Below, one piece after another: positions 1 to 7,846 of a stretch of 48,697 nucleotides of DNA (position 1 is its first letter; the number at the start of each line of letters is the position of its first letter). The stretch lies in assembly GCF_030412015.1 (NCBI RefSeq), contig NZ_JASNRD010000029.1, positions 1 to 48,697 on the forward strand, read 5' to 3'. Below the pieces are notes generated by a model. The model was not told the origin of the DNA. It worked only from the letters and a program-made list of their open reading frames with translations, and did not search any database. The position numbers and the translations under genes are program-made. This stretch comes from Massilia sp. YIM B02763 (GTDB lineage: Bacteria; Pseudomonadota; Gammaproteobacteria; Burkholderiales; Burkholderiaceae_D).

Positions 1-74
1 GGGCTGCAACACCCGCCCCGCTTCTCCATTCCGCGTTGCCGTTCCGCTTTGCTTCTCTCCTTGTCGTTGCGGTG
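1..74. other. Window edge, no gene seen
   Basis: This is the stretch downstream of the last gene of the polysaccharide operon. I see no convincing coding frame and no clear terminator hairpin here. Confidence 0.4.
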
Positions 75-1271
75 CTACTTCGACGTCGCCGGCACGGTGG
101 TGCGGCGTTGCGGCGTCTCCTGGAGCAGGCCCTTGACCGCCCGGCGGAGGCGGAAGGTGCGCGACTCGAACAGCAGGTAGCACAGCCAGGACAGCGCCAC
201 GATGGCCCCCAGCATGCCGGCATACACGGCATAGTCGGCGGCGGCATGGGGCGACAGGCGGTCGCGGCCGAATGCCTGCAGGCCCAGGTGGCGCAGCAGC
301 TGGATCAGCGGGATGTGCAGGACGTACAGCGTGAACGAGAATTCGGCCAGCCAGTGGGCGCCGCGCGCCAGCAGGCGCCGCGCCGTGCCGTGCTGCGCGA
401 ACGGCATCTGCAGCGCGGACAGCAGGGCCAGCAGCGGCAAGCCGTAGGCCAGGTGGAGGAAGAAGGAGGCCGGTTCGAGGTCGCTGCCGCTGCCGCCCAG
501 GCGCAGGACCACGGGGATGCCGACGGCCAGCACGAGCAGCAGGCAGCGTGCGGCCAGGCCGCAGTCGATGCGGATGCGCGAGAAGGCGGCGCCCAGCAGC
601 CACAGCGCGAAGTACAGCGTGATGGGGAAGGGCAGCGCTGCAGCCACCATGACGAGCGCCGTGGCGGCGCCCAGCCGGCCGGTCCACGTGCCGGCCGCGA
701 ACGCCAGCAGCAGCAAGGGGAACTGGACGTAATACCAGGTCTCGTTCGACAGGCTCCACAGCGCATAGTTGTCGGCATACGGCTCCACCAGGACCGTCTG
801 CAGGCCGGCCAGGTTGCCGGCAAAGCTGGCGATCGAATAATCGTTGGCGGCCGAGATGCTGGCGCGGGTCGGGTCGACGACGCCGACGATGGCGCCGATC
901 GCAAGCATCAGGAACAGGGCCGGCACCAGCACGGTCCACAAGCGGGTGGCGCGGTCGATCGCGTAGTTGCGCAGCGCCGCCGGCTGGCCGAACTTGTCCA
1001 GCAGGCTGCCGCCGACCAGCCAGCCGCTGATCAGGAAGAACACGACGACGGCCTGGTGCGCGAACGCGGTGCAGAAGGCCAGCAGCTGGTAGGCCAGCGG
1101 CGGATCGGCCAGTTCGCGCAGGCCGGGAAAGACCTCGGCGCGCAAGTGGGCCGCCGCGACCTGCAGCGCGGCCAGTCCCCGCAACAGCGAGATGAGCATC
1201 GAGTGGGTGGAACCGCTGTCGAGCTGGCTCTGGCGTTGACAGCGGATGGCGGGGAAGTGGACGCTGTGCAT
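75..1271 (-). CDS. Acyltransferase family 3 (OafA/YrhL-like) membrane protein
   Basis: Predicted integral-membrane O-acyltransferase of 398 aa, of the family that transfers acetyl or similar groups onto surface polysaccharides. The family's N-terminal signature, an RGLAALQV segment followed by a histidine (AAAHLR), lies just after residue 24. It is followed by about ten hydrophobic segments and a basic C-terminus. The start at 1271 is chosen because an AGGAG ribosome site lies 8 bases upstream. A longer frame reaching 1334 has no such site, and a start at 1199 would also keep the whole domain. It is the last gene of the polysaccharide operon in this window, so decorating the polymer made by the upstream genes is the likely role. 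The acceptor sugar cannot be read from sequence. Confidence 0.85.
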   Translation of the reverse strand: MHSVHFPAIRCQRQSQLDSGSTHSMLISLLRGLAALQVAAAHLRAEVFPGLRELADPPLAYQLLAFCTAFAHQAVVVFFLISGWLVGGSLLDKFGQPAALRNYAIDRATRLWTVLVPALFLMLAIGAIVGVVDPTRASISAANDYSIASFAGNLAGLQTVLVEPYADNYALWSLSNETWYYVQFPLLLLAFAAGTWTGRLGAATALVMVAAALPFPITLYFALWLLGAAFSRIRIDCGLAARCLLLVLAVGIPVVLRLGGSGSDLEPASFFLHLAYGLPLLALLSALQMPFAQHGTARRLLARGAHWLAEFSFTLYVLHIPLIQLLRHLGLQAFGRDRLSPHAAADYAVYAGMLGAIVALSWLCYLLFESRTFRLRRAVKGLLQETPQRRTTVPATSK

Positions 1272-1324
1272 GGTGTGTCTCCTGGTATCGACGATTGACG
1301 GCATGAATTGACGAATGAAGCGCG

Positions 1325-1996
1325 TTATCCGCAACTGTCCCAGCGGTAGGGCGAGGCGTTGCCGGACAGGGCGAGCGCCACGGCGACCATCCAGACATTC
1401 AGCGGCGCGTGTTCCACGATCCAGGCCGTGAGGCCGAAGGCCAGCATTGCCGCCGTTGCCGCGGTGGCGGCGCCGCGCGGCGGCGCGGCCGGCACGTCAG
1501 CAATCAGGCGCAGCGCGCAAGCGAAGACGGCGGCGCCGATCAGCCAGCCGGCCGCCGCTTCCGCCCGCGTGTGCTCGCCGGCCTGCACCAGGGCCGTCGC
1601 CACGCCGGCCGCCAGCAACAATGCGGCCAGCGCCACGGCGGCGCGCACGCGCGCGGTGCAGCGTCCGGCCAGCAGCCAGCACAGGGTCGGGAAGGCGGCC
1701 GTGAACCCCGTCGCATGGCCGCTGACGGCCTTGAACTGCAGCGCCGGCAAGCCCGTCGCCCAGCCCAGGAAGGCGATCTTGGTGGCCGCCACGAAGGCGA
1801 TGGCAAGGCCGAACACGAGCAGCCAGCCGGCGGCGGCGCGCCAGGCGCGGACGGCGCACAGCCAGGCGGCGATGGCGCCGGCGGCCGGGAGCGTGAGGCC
1901 CAGGTCGCCGAGGTGGAACAGTTCGGGCAGCTGCGTGCTCAGTTGCGTGCTCAGGTGCGTGGTCGGTTGCATGGCGAGGTGCGTGGGAGGGCGCAT
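1325..1996 (-). CDS. PAP2-family phosphatase, membrane-bound
   Basis: 223-aa membrane protein with about six hydrophobic segments and PAP2 (type 2 phosphatidic acid phosphatase) signatures. A KAVSGHA segment supplies the SGH motif, and a later GEHTRAEAAAG segment supplies the second histidine. The last motif is divergent: the usual arginine is absent and glutamate replaces the usual aspartate. Family members dephosphorylate lipid phosphates such as undecaprenyl pyrophosphate or lipid A. In this operon, recycling of the undecaprenyl carrier is a reasonable inference. The N-terminus (residues about 4-23) is encoded by degenerate 12-base tandem repeats, and no good ribosome site precedes the ATG at 1996, so the start is uncertain. 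Confidence 0.72.
   Translation of the reverse strand: MRPPTHLAMQPTTHLSTQLSTQLPELFHLGDLGLTLPAAGAIAAWLCAVRAWRAAAGWLLVFGLAIAFVAATKIAFLGWATGLPALQFKAVSGHATGFTAAFPTLCWLLAGRCTARVRAAVALAALLLAAGVATALVQAGEHTRAEAAAGWLIGAAVFACALRLIADVPAAPPRGAATAATAAMLAFGLTAWIVEHAPLNVWMVAVALALSGNASPYRWDSCG
1928..1987. repeat. Five degenerate 12-bp tandem repeats
   Basis: Units begin at 1928, 1940, 1952, 1964 and 1976, with consensus CAGNTGCGTGNT. Units one and two differ at a single base. They encode the Thr-His/Gln-Leu-rich N-terminus of the PAP2 protein and keep frame because the unit is four codons. Confidence 0.8.
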
Positions 1997-2018
1997 CGTG
2001 AATGCGGTCCGCGACGCG

Positions 2019-2609
2019 CTAGCGGACGATGGCCGCCAGCGTCCGCAGGAGGATGCGCAGGTCGACCCAGAACGAACGTTCGCGCACGTAGCGCTCGTAC
2101 CAGCACAGCTTGGCCGGCAGGATCGTGTCGAGGTAGGCGCGTTCCGGGTCCTCGGCCCGCGCCAGGATGTCGTTCTCGTCCTTGTACAGGATCGCCGCCC
2201 AGTCGGTGATGCCGGGCGCGACGGACAGCACGGTACGGCGCACCTCGGGCGGATAGCAGGCGACGTAGCGCGGCACTTCGGGACGCGGCCCGACCAGGCT
2301 CATGCTGCCCAGCAGGACGTTGAGCAGCTGCGGCAGCTCGTCCAGCTTGCTGCGCCGCAGGAAGCGGCCGACACGGGTGATGCGCGCGTCCCCTCCGGTG
2401 GTCAGCTGGGGGCCCCGTTCGGCCCCGGCGACCATCGTGCGGAACTTGAGGATCTCGAAGGGCACGCCATGGCGTCCCACGCGCACCTGGCGGAACAGTG
2501 CCGGTCCCGGCGAGTCGAGCCGGATCCACAGAGCCAGCGCCAGCAGCAGGGGCGCGAGCAGCAGCAGGCCCGTGCCGGCTGCGACGATGTCGAACAGGCG
2601 CTTGCTCAT
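2019..2609 (-). CDS. Initiating phosphoglycosyl transferase (PglC-size bacterial sugar transferase)
   Basis: 196-aa monotopic phosphoglycosyl transferase. One hydrophobic N-terminal segment (about residues 8-28) is followed by the family core: the SPGPALFRQ and KFRTM motifs, the catalytic Asp-Glu pair in KLDELPQL, then SLVGPRPE and PGIT. It lacks the multi-span N-terminal region and Rossmann domain of WbaP/WcaJ, so it resembles PglC in size. The reaction is transfer of a sugar-1-phosphate from a UDP-sugar to undecaprenyl phosphate at the inner membrane, the first committed step of repeat-unit assembly. Its ATG overlaps the stop of the upstream aminotransferase (ATGA). That tight coupling, with a WbpM-like dehydratase also in the operon, suggests a 4-amino-6-deoxy sugar as substrate, which is inference. 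Confidence 0.9.
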   Translation of the reverse strand: MSKRLFDIVAAGTGLLLLAPLLLALALWIRLDSPGPALFRQVRVGRHGVPFEILKFRTMVAGAERGPQLTTGGDARITRVGRFLRRSKLDELPQLLNVLLGSMSLVGPRPEVPRYVACYPPEVRRTVLSVAPGITDWAAILYKDENDILARAEDPERAYLDTILPAKLCWYERYVRERSFWVDLRILLRTLAAIVR

Positions 2610-3925
2610 GCCGGCAAGCCGCCTGGTGGAACGCGCGGGACCGCATACGGTTCAGCATGCAGGTCTGCACGCTGGGGCGTGCACAGGGTCGCGCGCAGGG
2701 CCCCGATCACGCGGTCCTGGTCGGCATCGCTCATCTTCGTGTACAGCGGCAGCGTCAGCATGCGCGCATAGCAGGCCTCGGCGACGGGATAGTCCGCGGC
2801 GGACAGGCGCCCGGCATCGCGCCAGTAGGGCTGGCGGTGCAGCGGAATGAAATGCACGCTGGTGCCGATGCCGCGCCTGGCCAGCGCCTCGATAAGGGGG
2901 TTGCGGCCCAGCGGCGCGCCGTCGTCGAGGCGCACGACGTACAGGTGCCAGGCGTGCGCGTCGCCGGCCTCCTCGTCGGGGAGGGCGGGCAGGCGCAGCG
3001 GCAGGCCGGCCAGGCCGGCATGGTAGCGCGCGGCCAGTTCGGCGCGGCGGCGCGCGAAGCGCTCGATCTTGCGCAGCTGCTGGATGCCGATCGCCGAGGC
3101 GATGTCGGTCAGGTTGTACTTGAAGCCGGCGGCCACCACCTCGTAGTACCAGGCCGGGGTGCGCGAGGTGTAGCGGTCGAAGGCGTCGCGGCTGATGCCG
3201 TGCAGCCGCATCTGGCGCATGCGCGTGGCCAGCAGCGGATCGCGCACGGCGATCATGCCGCCTTCGCCGGTCGTCATGGTCTTGTTGGCATAGAAGCTGA
3301 ACACGGTGGCGTCGCTGTCCAGCGTGCCGACCAGGCGGCCGCGGTGACGGGTGGGGAACGCGTGCGCCGCATCCTCCACCACGAACAGGCCGCGGCGCCG
3401 CACCAGCGCCAGCAGCCCGTCCATGTCGCAGGCGAGGCCGGCGTAGTGGACGGGGATGACGGCGCGCGTGCGCGGCGTGATGGCGGCGTCGACGGCTGCC
3501 ACCGACAGGGTCAGGCGCTGCGGCTCGACGTCGACGAACACGGGCTGCGCCCCGAGGTAGCGCACGACCTCGGCGGTGGCGGTGAAGGTCAGCGTCGGCA
3601 CGATTACTTCGTCGCCCGGGCCGATGCCCAGGCTCTCCAGCGCCAGGTGCAGCCCGGCCGTCGCCGAATTGACGGAGATCGCCTGCAGCGGCGGCGCGTC
3701 CGTCCCCGGCGCGCCCGCCGTGCCCCCATGGGCGGCGAGATAGGCGGCGAAGTCGTGCTCGAACTGGCGCGTCACGGGGCCGGTCGTGACCCAGCCCGAG
3801 CGCAGGCAGGCGACGACGGCATCGATCTCGGCCTCGTCGATGTCGGGCAGGGCAAAGGGCAGGAAGGCGTCGGCGCGCTCGTCGCGCGTTGCCGCCGGGG
3901 GGAGGGTGTGCGTGTGGTCAGCCAT
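2606..3925 (-). CDS. DegT/DnrJ/EryC1/StrS sugar aminotransferase (probable C-4 type)
   Basis: 439-aa PLP-dependent nucleotide-sugar aminotransferase. It shows the N-terminal SGWVTTGP segment, the ALESLGIGPGDEVIVP segment, EDAAHAF, and the PLP-lysine motif ANKTMTTGEGG with lysine at about residue 215. A GFKYNLTDI segment near residue 270 is typical of enzymes acting on 4-keto-6-deoxy sugars such as ArnB and PglE. The start at 3925 has a GGAGA site and gives a normal family length. The longer frame to 4048 runs into the upstream gene. It probably aminates the 4-keto sugar made by the WbpM-like dehydratase at the operon start and hands the product to the overlapping phosphoglycosyl transferase. 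It is clearly different from the second aminotransferase at 10380-11534. Confidence 0.9.
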   Translation of the reverse strand: MADHTHTLPPAATRDERADAFLPFALPDIDEAEIDAVVACLRSGWVTTGPVTRQFEHDFAAYLAAHGGTAGAPGTDAPPLQAISVNSATAGLHLALESLGIGPGDEVIVPTLTFTATAEVVRYLGAQPVFVDVEPQRLTLSVAAVDAAITPRTRAVIPVHYAGLACDMDGLLALVRRRGLFVVEDAAHAFPTRHRGRLVGTLDSDATVFSFYANKTMTTGEGGMIAVRDPLLATRMRQMRLHGISRDAFDRYTSRTPAWYYEVVAAGFKYNLTDIASAIGIQQLRKIERFARRRAELAARYHAGLAGLPLRLPALPDEEAGDAHAWHLYVVRLDDGAPLGRNPLIEALARRGIGTSVHFIPLHRQPYWRDAGRLSAADYPVAEACYARMLTLPLYTKMSDADQDRVIGALRATLCTPQRADLHAEPYAVPRVPPGGLPA

Positions 3926-5165
3926 GGATCGTGTCTCCAGCAAGGGCGTCCAGGAAACGTCGTCCCAGGACCGGATAGGTGTGGTTGGCGAGGGCGTGGG
4001 CGCGGCCGCGCCGTCCCAGCACGGCGCGCCGCACCGGCCCCAGCGCATGCAGGGCGAGGATGCCGTCGGCGACGGCTCGCGGGTCTTCCGGGGCGACGGT
4101 GAGCCCGCATCCCGCTTCCGCGACGGGATCGTTGCCGGCCTCGACGGCGTGCAGCACGGGACGGCCCGCCATCATGTAGTCGATCAATTTATTTGGCGAG
4201 ATGCCGAACCGGTACAGGGGCTGGCGCTGCCAGCCGATATAGGCGACGTCGAAGCGCGCCAGCAGGGCCGGCACCTGGCATTTCGCGATGGCGTCGAAGA
4301 AGTGCACGTTGTCCAGCCCGAGCGCGGCGGCCTGGCGCGCCAGCGCCGGCTTCTCGGGTCCGTTGCCCACCAGGACGAAGGCCACGGGGCCCCTGCGCAG
4401 CCGCTCCGCCGCCGCGACCAGCGTGCCGAGGGCGTTCGCGACGCCATGGGTGCCCGCATAGCCGACCACCAGGCGCCCCGCCGCGTGCAGCGCGTCGAGC
4501 GTCGCCGCCAGCGGCGCCGGCAGCGCTTCGTGCTTGCCCTGCCATTCGCCCGGATCGACGCCGTTCGGCACCAGGTGCAGCTTGTGCGGCGCCATTCCGT
4601 GCGCCTCCAGGTGGGCGCGCACCCGGGGCAGGATCGAGACGATGGCGTCGGCGCGGCGGCAGGCGGCATCCTCGGCCGCCTGCAGCAGCATGATGAACGG
4701 GTGGCGCGGCGAATGGCCACCCAGTTCCATCGGCGACAGCGGCCACAGGTCGTGCACCTCGTACAGCAGCCGCGCGCGCGCCAGGCGGGCGATGCGCCCG
4801 GCAGGCCAGATGTCGAGCGGATAGGTGCTGGAGGCGATGACGGCATCGGGCCGCAGCGTGGCCGCCAGGTGGCCCGCGCAACGCCACAGGCGCAGCACGA
4901 AGGCCAGCATGTTGCGTACGCGCGCCGCTCCGTTGCCGCGGTAGGGCGGTGTCGCCAGCCACAGGTAGTCGATGCCGTCGATCTGTTCCAGCATGCGCGG
5001 CCGTCCCTGCATGGCGGGGCCCTGGCGCCGCAGGTGCGATTCGGAGGCCGCGACGATGGTCACGCGGTGGCCCTGGCGCACCCATTCGCGCGCCAGGTAG
5101 TAGGGGCGGAATTCCATGCCGTGGCGTACCGAACCGGCGTAGTGGTTGACGAGCAGGATATTCAT
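3918..5165 (-). CDS. Glycosyltransferase family 4, WbuB-like
   Basis: 415-aa GT-B glycosyltransferase. The N-terminus MNILLVNHYAGS..HGME followed by RPYYLAREW resembles the L-fucosamine transferase WbuB and relatives. The C-terminal donor domain has VVGYAGTHG, VGNGPEK and a GISPNKLIDYMMAG segment in the usual nucleotide-sugar-binding position. It should act on the cytoplasmic face, adding one sugar to the lipid-linked repeat unit; donor and linkage are unknown. The start at 5165 has a GGAG site six bases upstream and overlaps the end of the deacetylase gene by 4 bases. Its own 3' end overlaps the next gene by 8 bases, so translation is probably coupled. Confidence 0.9.
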   Translation of the reverse strand: MNILLVNHYAGSVRHGMEFRPYYLAREWVRQGHRVTIVAASESHLRRQGPAMQGRPRMLEQIDGIDYLWLATPPYRGNGAARVRNMLAFVLRLWRCAGHLAATLRPDAVIASSTYPLDIWPAGRIARLARARLLYEVHDLWPLSPMELGGHSPRHPFIMLLQAAEDAACRRADAIVSILPRVRAHLEAHGMAPHKLHLVPNGVDPGEWQGKHEALPAPLAATLDALHAAGRLVVGYAGTHGVANALGTLVAAAERLRRGPVAFVLVGNGPEKPALARQAAALGLDNVHFFDAIAKCQVPALLARFDVAYIGWQRQPLYRFGISPNKLIDYMMAGRPVLHAVEAGNDPVAEAGCGLTVAPEDPRAVADGILALHALGPVRRAVLGRRGRAHALANHTYPVLGRRFLDALAGDTIHG

Positions 5166-5956
5166 GTTCTCCACGCCAGTTCCTCGGCCAGCCGCAGCAT
5201 GTTGCAGCGGGTGTTTTCCAGCCAGTTGGTTTCCCACTGCACGGGATGGGTCAGCAGGCAGATGCGCTGGTTCCGCCCGAGCGCCTCGAACGGCGACAGC
5301 GGGGTGTAATAGACGGGATAGGGGCGGTCGCTGATGTACAGGTCGAAGTGGCGCAGCAGCTCGATGTCGTAGGACTCGCATTCGATGCCGCAGCGGCGCC
5401 GCAGCGCCGGGTCGCGCAGCAGTTCGTGGTTGATCACCTGCAGGCGCCGGTTGGCGAAGTCGCCGTGGCTGGCCACCGTCGTCATCGGCAGGCCGAACCC
5501 CTCGCGGATGCGGCTGAAATTGCGCACGAACAGTTCGCGAATCTCCGGGAAGCGCGCGCGCACGTCGTCGCTGCGGCGCAGGCGGTGGCGCTTGGCGAAG
5601 GTCGCCACTTCCTCGTAGTGGTAGCTGGCCTCGCTGCCGGCCGCCTCGATGGCGCGCATGAAGCCGTAGTCGAGCGTGCTCAGGCGGAAGTAATAGCTGG
5701 CGCCGACGCCGTGCTTGACTTCCAGCTCGAACAGCTTGCGGGCCGTGCGCAGGTCGCTGTCGATGTCGTGGCGGTGCACCAGCACCCGTTCCGGGACGCC
5801 GCCCTGGCGGACCGCCCGGTGGAAGGCGCGCACCGACATCTGGCGGTAGCCGGCCTGCGCCGCCTTGGCGAGCAGCGCCTCGTACTCGCGCAGCCGCGAC
5901 GGCATCAGGTAGTCCGAATACAGGCGCCTGCACAGCTGGGTGAAGAGACCGTTCAT
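5162..5956 (-). CDS. Polysaccharide deacetylase-like (NodB fold) protein
   Basis: 264-aa protein with the NodB-type metal-binding signature HRHDIDSDL (aspartates at about residues 64 and 66) and a later SHGDFAN segment (about 163) matching the second catalytic region. No signal peptide is visible, so it probably acts in the cytoplasm on a sugar nucleotide or lipid-linked sugar, unlike secreted deacetylases. It lies inside the polysaccharide operon between a GNAT-like gene and a glycosyltransferase, and overlaps the latter by 4 bases. The family call is good. The substrate, and whether it removes acetyl or another acyl group, cannot be decided. Confidence 0.78.
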   Translation of the reverse strand: MNGLFTQLCRRLYSDYLMPSRLREYEALLAKAAQAGYRQMSVRAFHRAVRQGGVPERVLVHRHDIDSDLRTARKLFELEVKHGVGASYYFRLSTLDYGFMRAIEAAGSEASYHYEEVATFAKRHRLRRSDDVRARFPEIRELFVRNFSRIREGFGLPMTTVASHGDFANRRLQVINHELLRDPALRRRCGIECESYDIELLRHFDLYISDRPYPVYYTPLSPFEALGRNQRICLLTHPVQWETNWLENTRCNMLRLAEELAWRT

Positions 5957-5966
5957 CGCAAGCGCT

Positions 5967-6668
5967 TCATCGCAGGCTGTATGTCGCGCGGTAGGGCGCG
6001 AAACCGAGCATCGTCTTGAATTGCTGCAGTCCCGGCTGGGCGCCGAAGAAGGTGTCGTACATCACGTAGCGCACGTCGCGCCGCGCCAGCAGGCGGGTGA
6101 CGATCTCTACCACGAGCAGGTGCATGATGCCGTCGTTGTTGCGCAGTCCCATCAATTGGGAAAAGGCGCTGAAGTTGCCGTAGCGGGCGATGTTCGCGTA
6201 GGCGACCAGCCGTCCTTCCCGGTTCAGCACGCCGTAGTAGCCCCAATGGGGAAGGGTCTCGAAGCGGGTCGTCTTTTCCAGGTAGTGGGCATCCATCGGG
6301 CGGCCCTGGCGTGTCGACAGCGCCGTGTTGATGGCGTGGATCTCGTCGGCATGCGCGTTGCGTTCGATCTCGCGGCAGGCGTAGCCGCGCGCGCTGGCCC
6401 GCTTCGCGTGCCAGGCGCCGCGGTTCTTGCCCTGGATCGCGGCCAGGTAGGCACTGCCGGCGGCGGCCGGGGCTCCGGCAAAGCGGTCGAGGTCGATCAG
6501 GGCGGCGCCCAGCGTCTTGTTGCCGATGATCCGGTAGCGCGGGTGCGGCTTGGTGAAATACCGGTAGATGGCGGCGATGTCGGGGGCCAGGCCGGAGTCG
6601 AAGCACAGCTCGGCCGACGGCAGGCGCAGCAGCTGGCGCAGCGTGGACACGTGGCGCAGGATGTCCAT
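5967..6668 (-). CDS. Uncharacterised protein, possibly GNAT/FemAB-like acyltransferase
   Basis: 233-aa soluble protein with no membrane segment. Its middle and C-terminal parts (GYYGVLNREGRLVAYANIARYGN, then IMHLLVVEIVTRLLARRD and FKTMLGFAP) have the order of an N-acyltransferase fold: a strand carrying a side-chain-poor core, a helix, then a closing strand with the aligned FAPYR. I cannot point to a clear acetyl-CoA loop, so this is tentative. A GGGAG site precedes the ATG and only 2 bases separate it from the upstream glycosyltransferase, so it belongs to the operon. An attractive but unproved role is N-acylation of the amino sugar made by the C-4 aminotransferase. Confidence 0.6.
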   Translation of the reverse strand: MDILRHVSTLRQLLRLPSAELCFDSGLAPDIAAIYRYFTKPHPRYRIIGNKTLGAALIDLDRFAGAPAAAGSAYLAAIQGKNRGAWHAKRASARGYACREIERNAHADEIHAINTALSTRQGRPMDAHYLEKTTRFETLPHWGYYGVLNREGRLVAYANIARYGNFSAFSQLMGLRNNDGIMHLLVVEIVTRLLARRDVRYVMYDTFFGAQPGLQQFKTMLGFAPYRATYSLR

Positions 6669-6670
6669 GG

Positions 6671-7846
6671 TCAGCTCCCTGCCGGGCCGGCGGCCGGTGC
6701 GGCGGTTCCGGACGCGGCGACGGGGCGGCTCGCCAGCAGGCCGTCGTAGAACGCGGCCAGCTTGTCGGCCTCGCCCAGCCAGTTATAGCGCTGCAGGACG
6801 GCGCGCCGGCCGTTCTGCCCCATGCGCCGAGCCGCGTGCGGGTGGCGGCAGAAGTGGTCGATGGCCGCCGCGATCGCGGCCGGGTTGCGCGGGTCGACGC
6901 ACACGCCGCAGCCGTTGCCCTCCACGATATCCTGCCACAGCGGAAAGCGCGAGGCGATCACGGGCAGGCCGGCGGCCATGTATTCGAACATCTTGACGGG
7001 CAGGGCATCGAGATAGTTGGCGACGGGGTGCAGCGTGACCAGGCCGGCCAGCGCGCGCCGCATCACGGCGCGCACGCCGGAGCGGTCGAGATGGCCGAGC
7101 GGCTGCACGCGCTGCCAGCCCGGATGATGGGCCACCTCGCGCGCGAGCGCCGGTTCGGAGAACGTGCCGGCCAGCACCAGGCGCGCCGGCGACTCGAGCA
7201 GGGCGCATGCCCGCACCAGCTCGCGGATGCCGCGGATCGCCGAGATGCTGCCGACGTAGCAGACTTCCGGCGCCTTGGCGTCCCAGTCGGGCGGCGCATG
7301 GGCGTCCTGGGCGAATTCCTGCGGCAGCGGATAATTGTTGATGTCGACCACGTTCGGGTGGAAGCGCGCGAGGCGCGTGCGGATGAAGGGCGTGGCCGCG
7401 ACCAGGCCGTCGAAGCGGCGGCAGGCGCGGCGCTGGTAGGCGTCGAAGCCGCGCGACAGCAGGCGCCGCGACACGCCGTCCAGGTAGGGCTTGGCGAGCA
7501 GCTGGGCCGGCACGTCCTCGTGCGAATCGAAGACCACGCGCCGTCCTTGCCGCTTCAGGCGCAGGCCGGCCGGGATCAGCTCGGGATCGTGCAGGTGGTA
7601 GACGTCGGCGTGGAGGCGCAGGGCGGCGGCCAGCACCGCGCGCGTCGTATGCAGGATGCGGTTCAGGCGCCCGGGACGGTATCCCGCGTCCAGGATGCGG
7701 ATGCCGTCGGCGCATTCCTCGCCCAGGCCGTCGGCCACGACCAGTGTCACGTCATGCCCCCGAGCGCTCAGGCTGCGGCATTGCTTGACGAAGATCCGCG
7801 TGTCGTAGCGGGGATGGGCTGAGGTCAGGTGGACGATGTTTGCCAT
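6671..7846 (-). CDS. Glycosyltransferase family 4
   Basis: 391-aa GT-B enzyme. The acceptor domain begins IVHLTSAHPRYDTRIF and contains DVYHLHDPEL and VFDSHEDVP. The donor domain has CYVGSISAIRGI, a GTFSEP turn, and the conserved ALPVKMFEYMAAGLPVIAS segment that carries the nucleotide-binding glutamates. This N-terminal style is common in polysaccharide-cluster transferases. The ATG at 7846 follows a GAGAGG site. The gene overlaps the end of the polymerase gene by 95 bases, which is unusually long for this operon. Specific donor and acceptor are unknown. Confidence 0.92.
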   Translation of the reverse strand: MANIVHLTSAHPRYDTRIFVKQCRSLSARGHDVTLVVADGLGEECADGIRILDAGYRPGRLNRILHTTRAVLAAALRLHADVYHLHDPELIPAGLRLKRQGRRVVFDSHEDVPAQLLAKPYLDGVSRRLLSRGFDAYQRRACRRFDGLVAATPFIRTRLARFHPNVVDINNYPLPQEFAQDAHAPPDWDAKAPEVCYVGSISAIRGIRELVRACALLESPARLVLAGTFSEPALAREVAHHPGWQRVQPLGHLDRSGVRAVMRRALAGLVTLHPVANYLDALPVKMFEYMAAGLPVIASRFPLWQDIVEGNGCGVCVDPRNPAAIAAAIDHFCRHPHAARRMGQNGRRAVLQRYNWLGEADKLAAFYDGLLASRPVAASGTAAPAAGPAGS

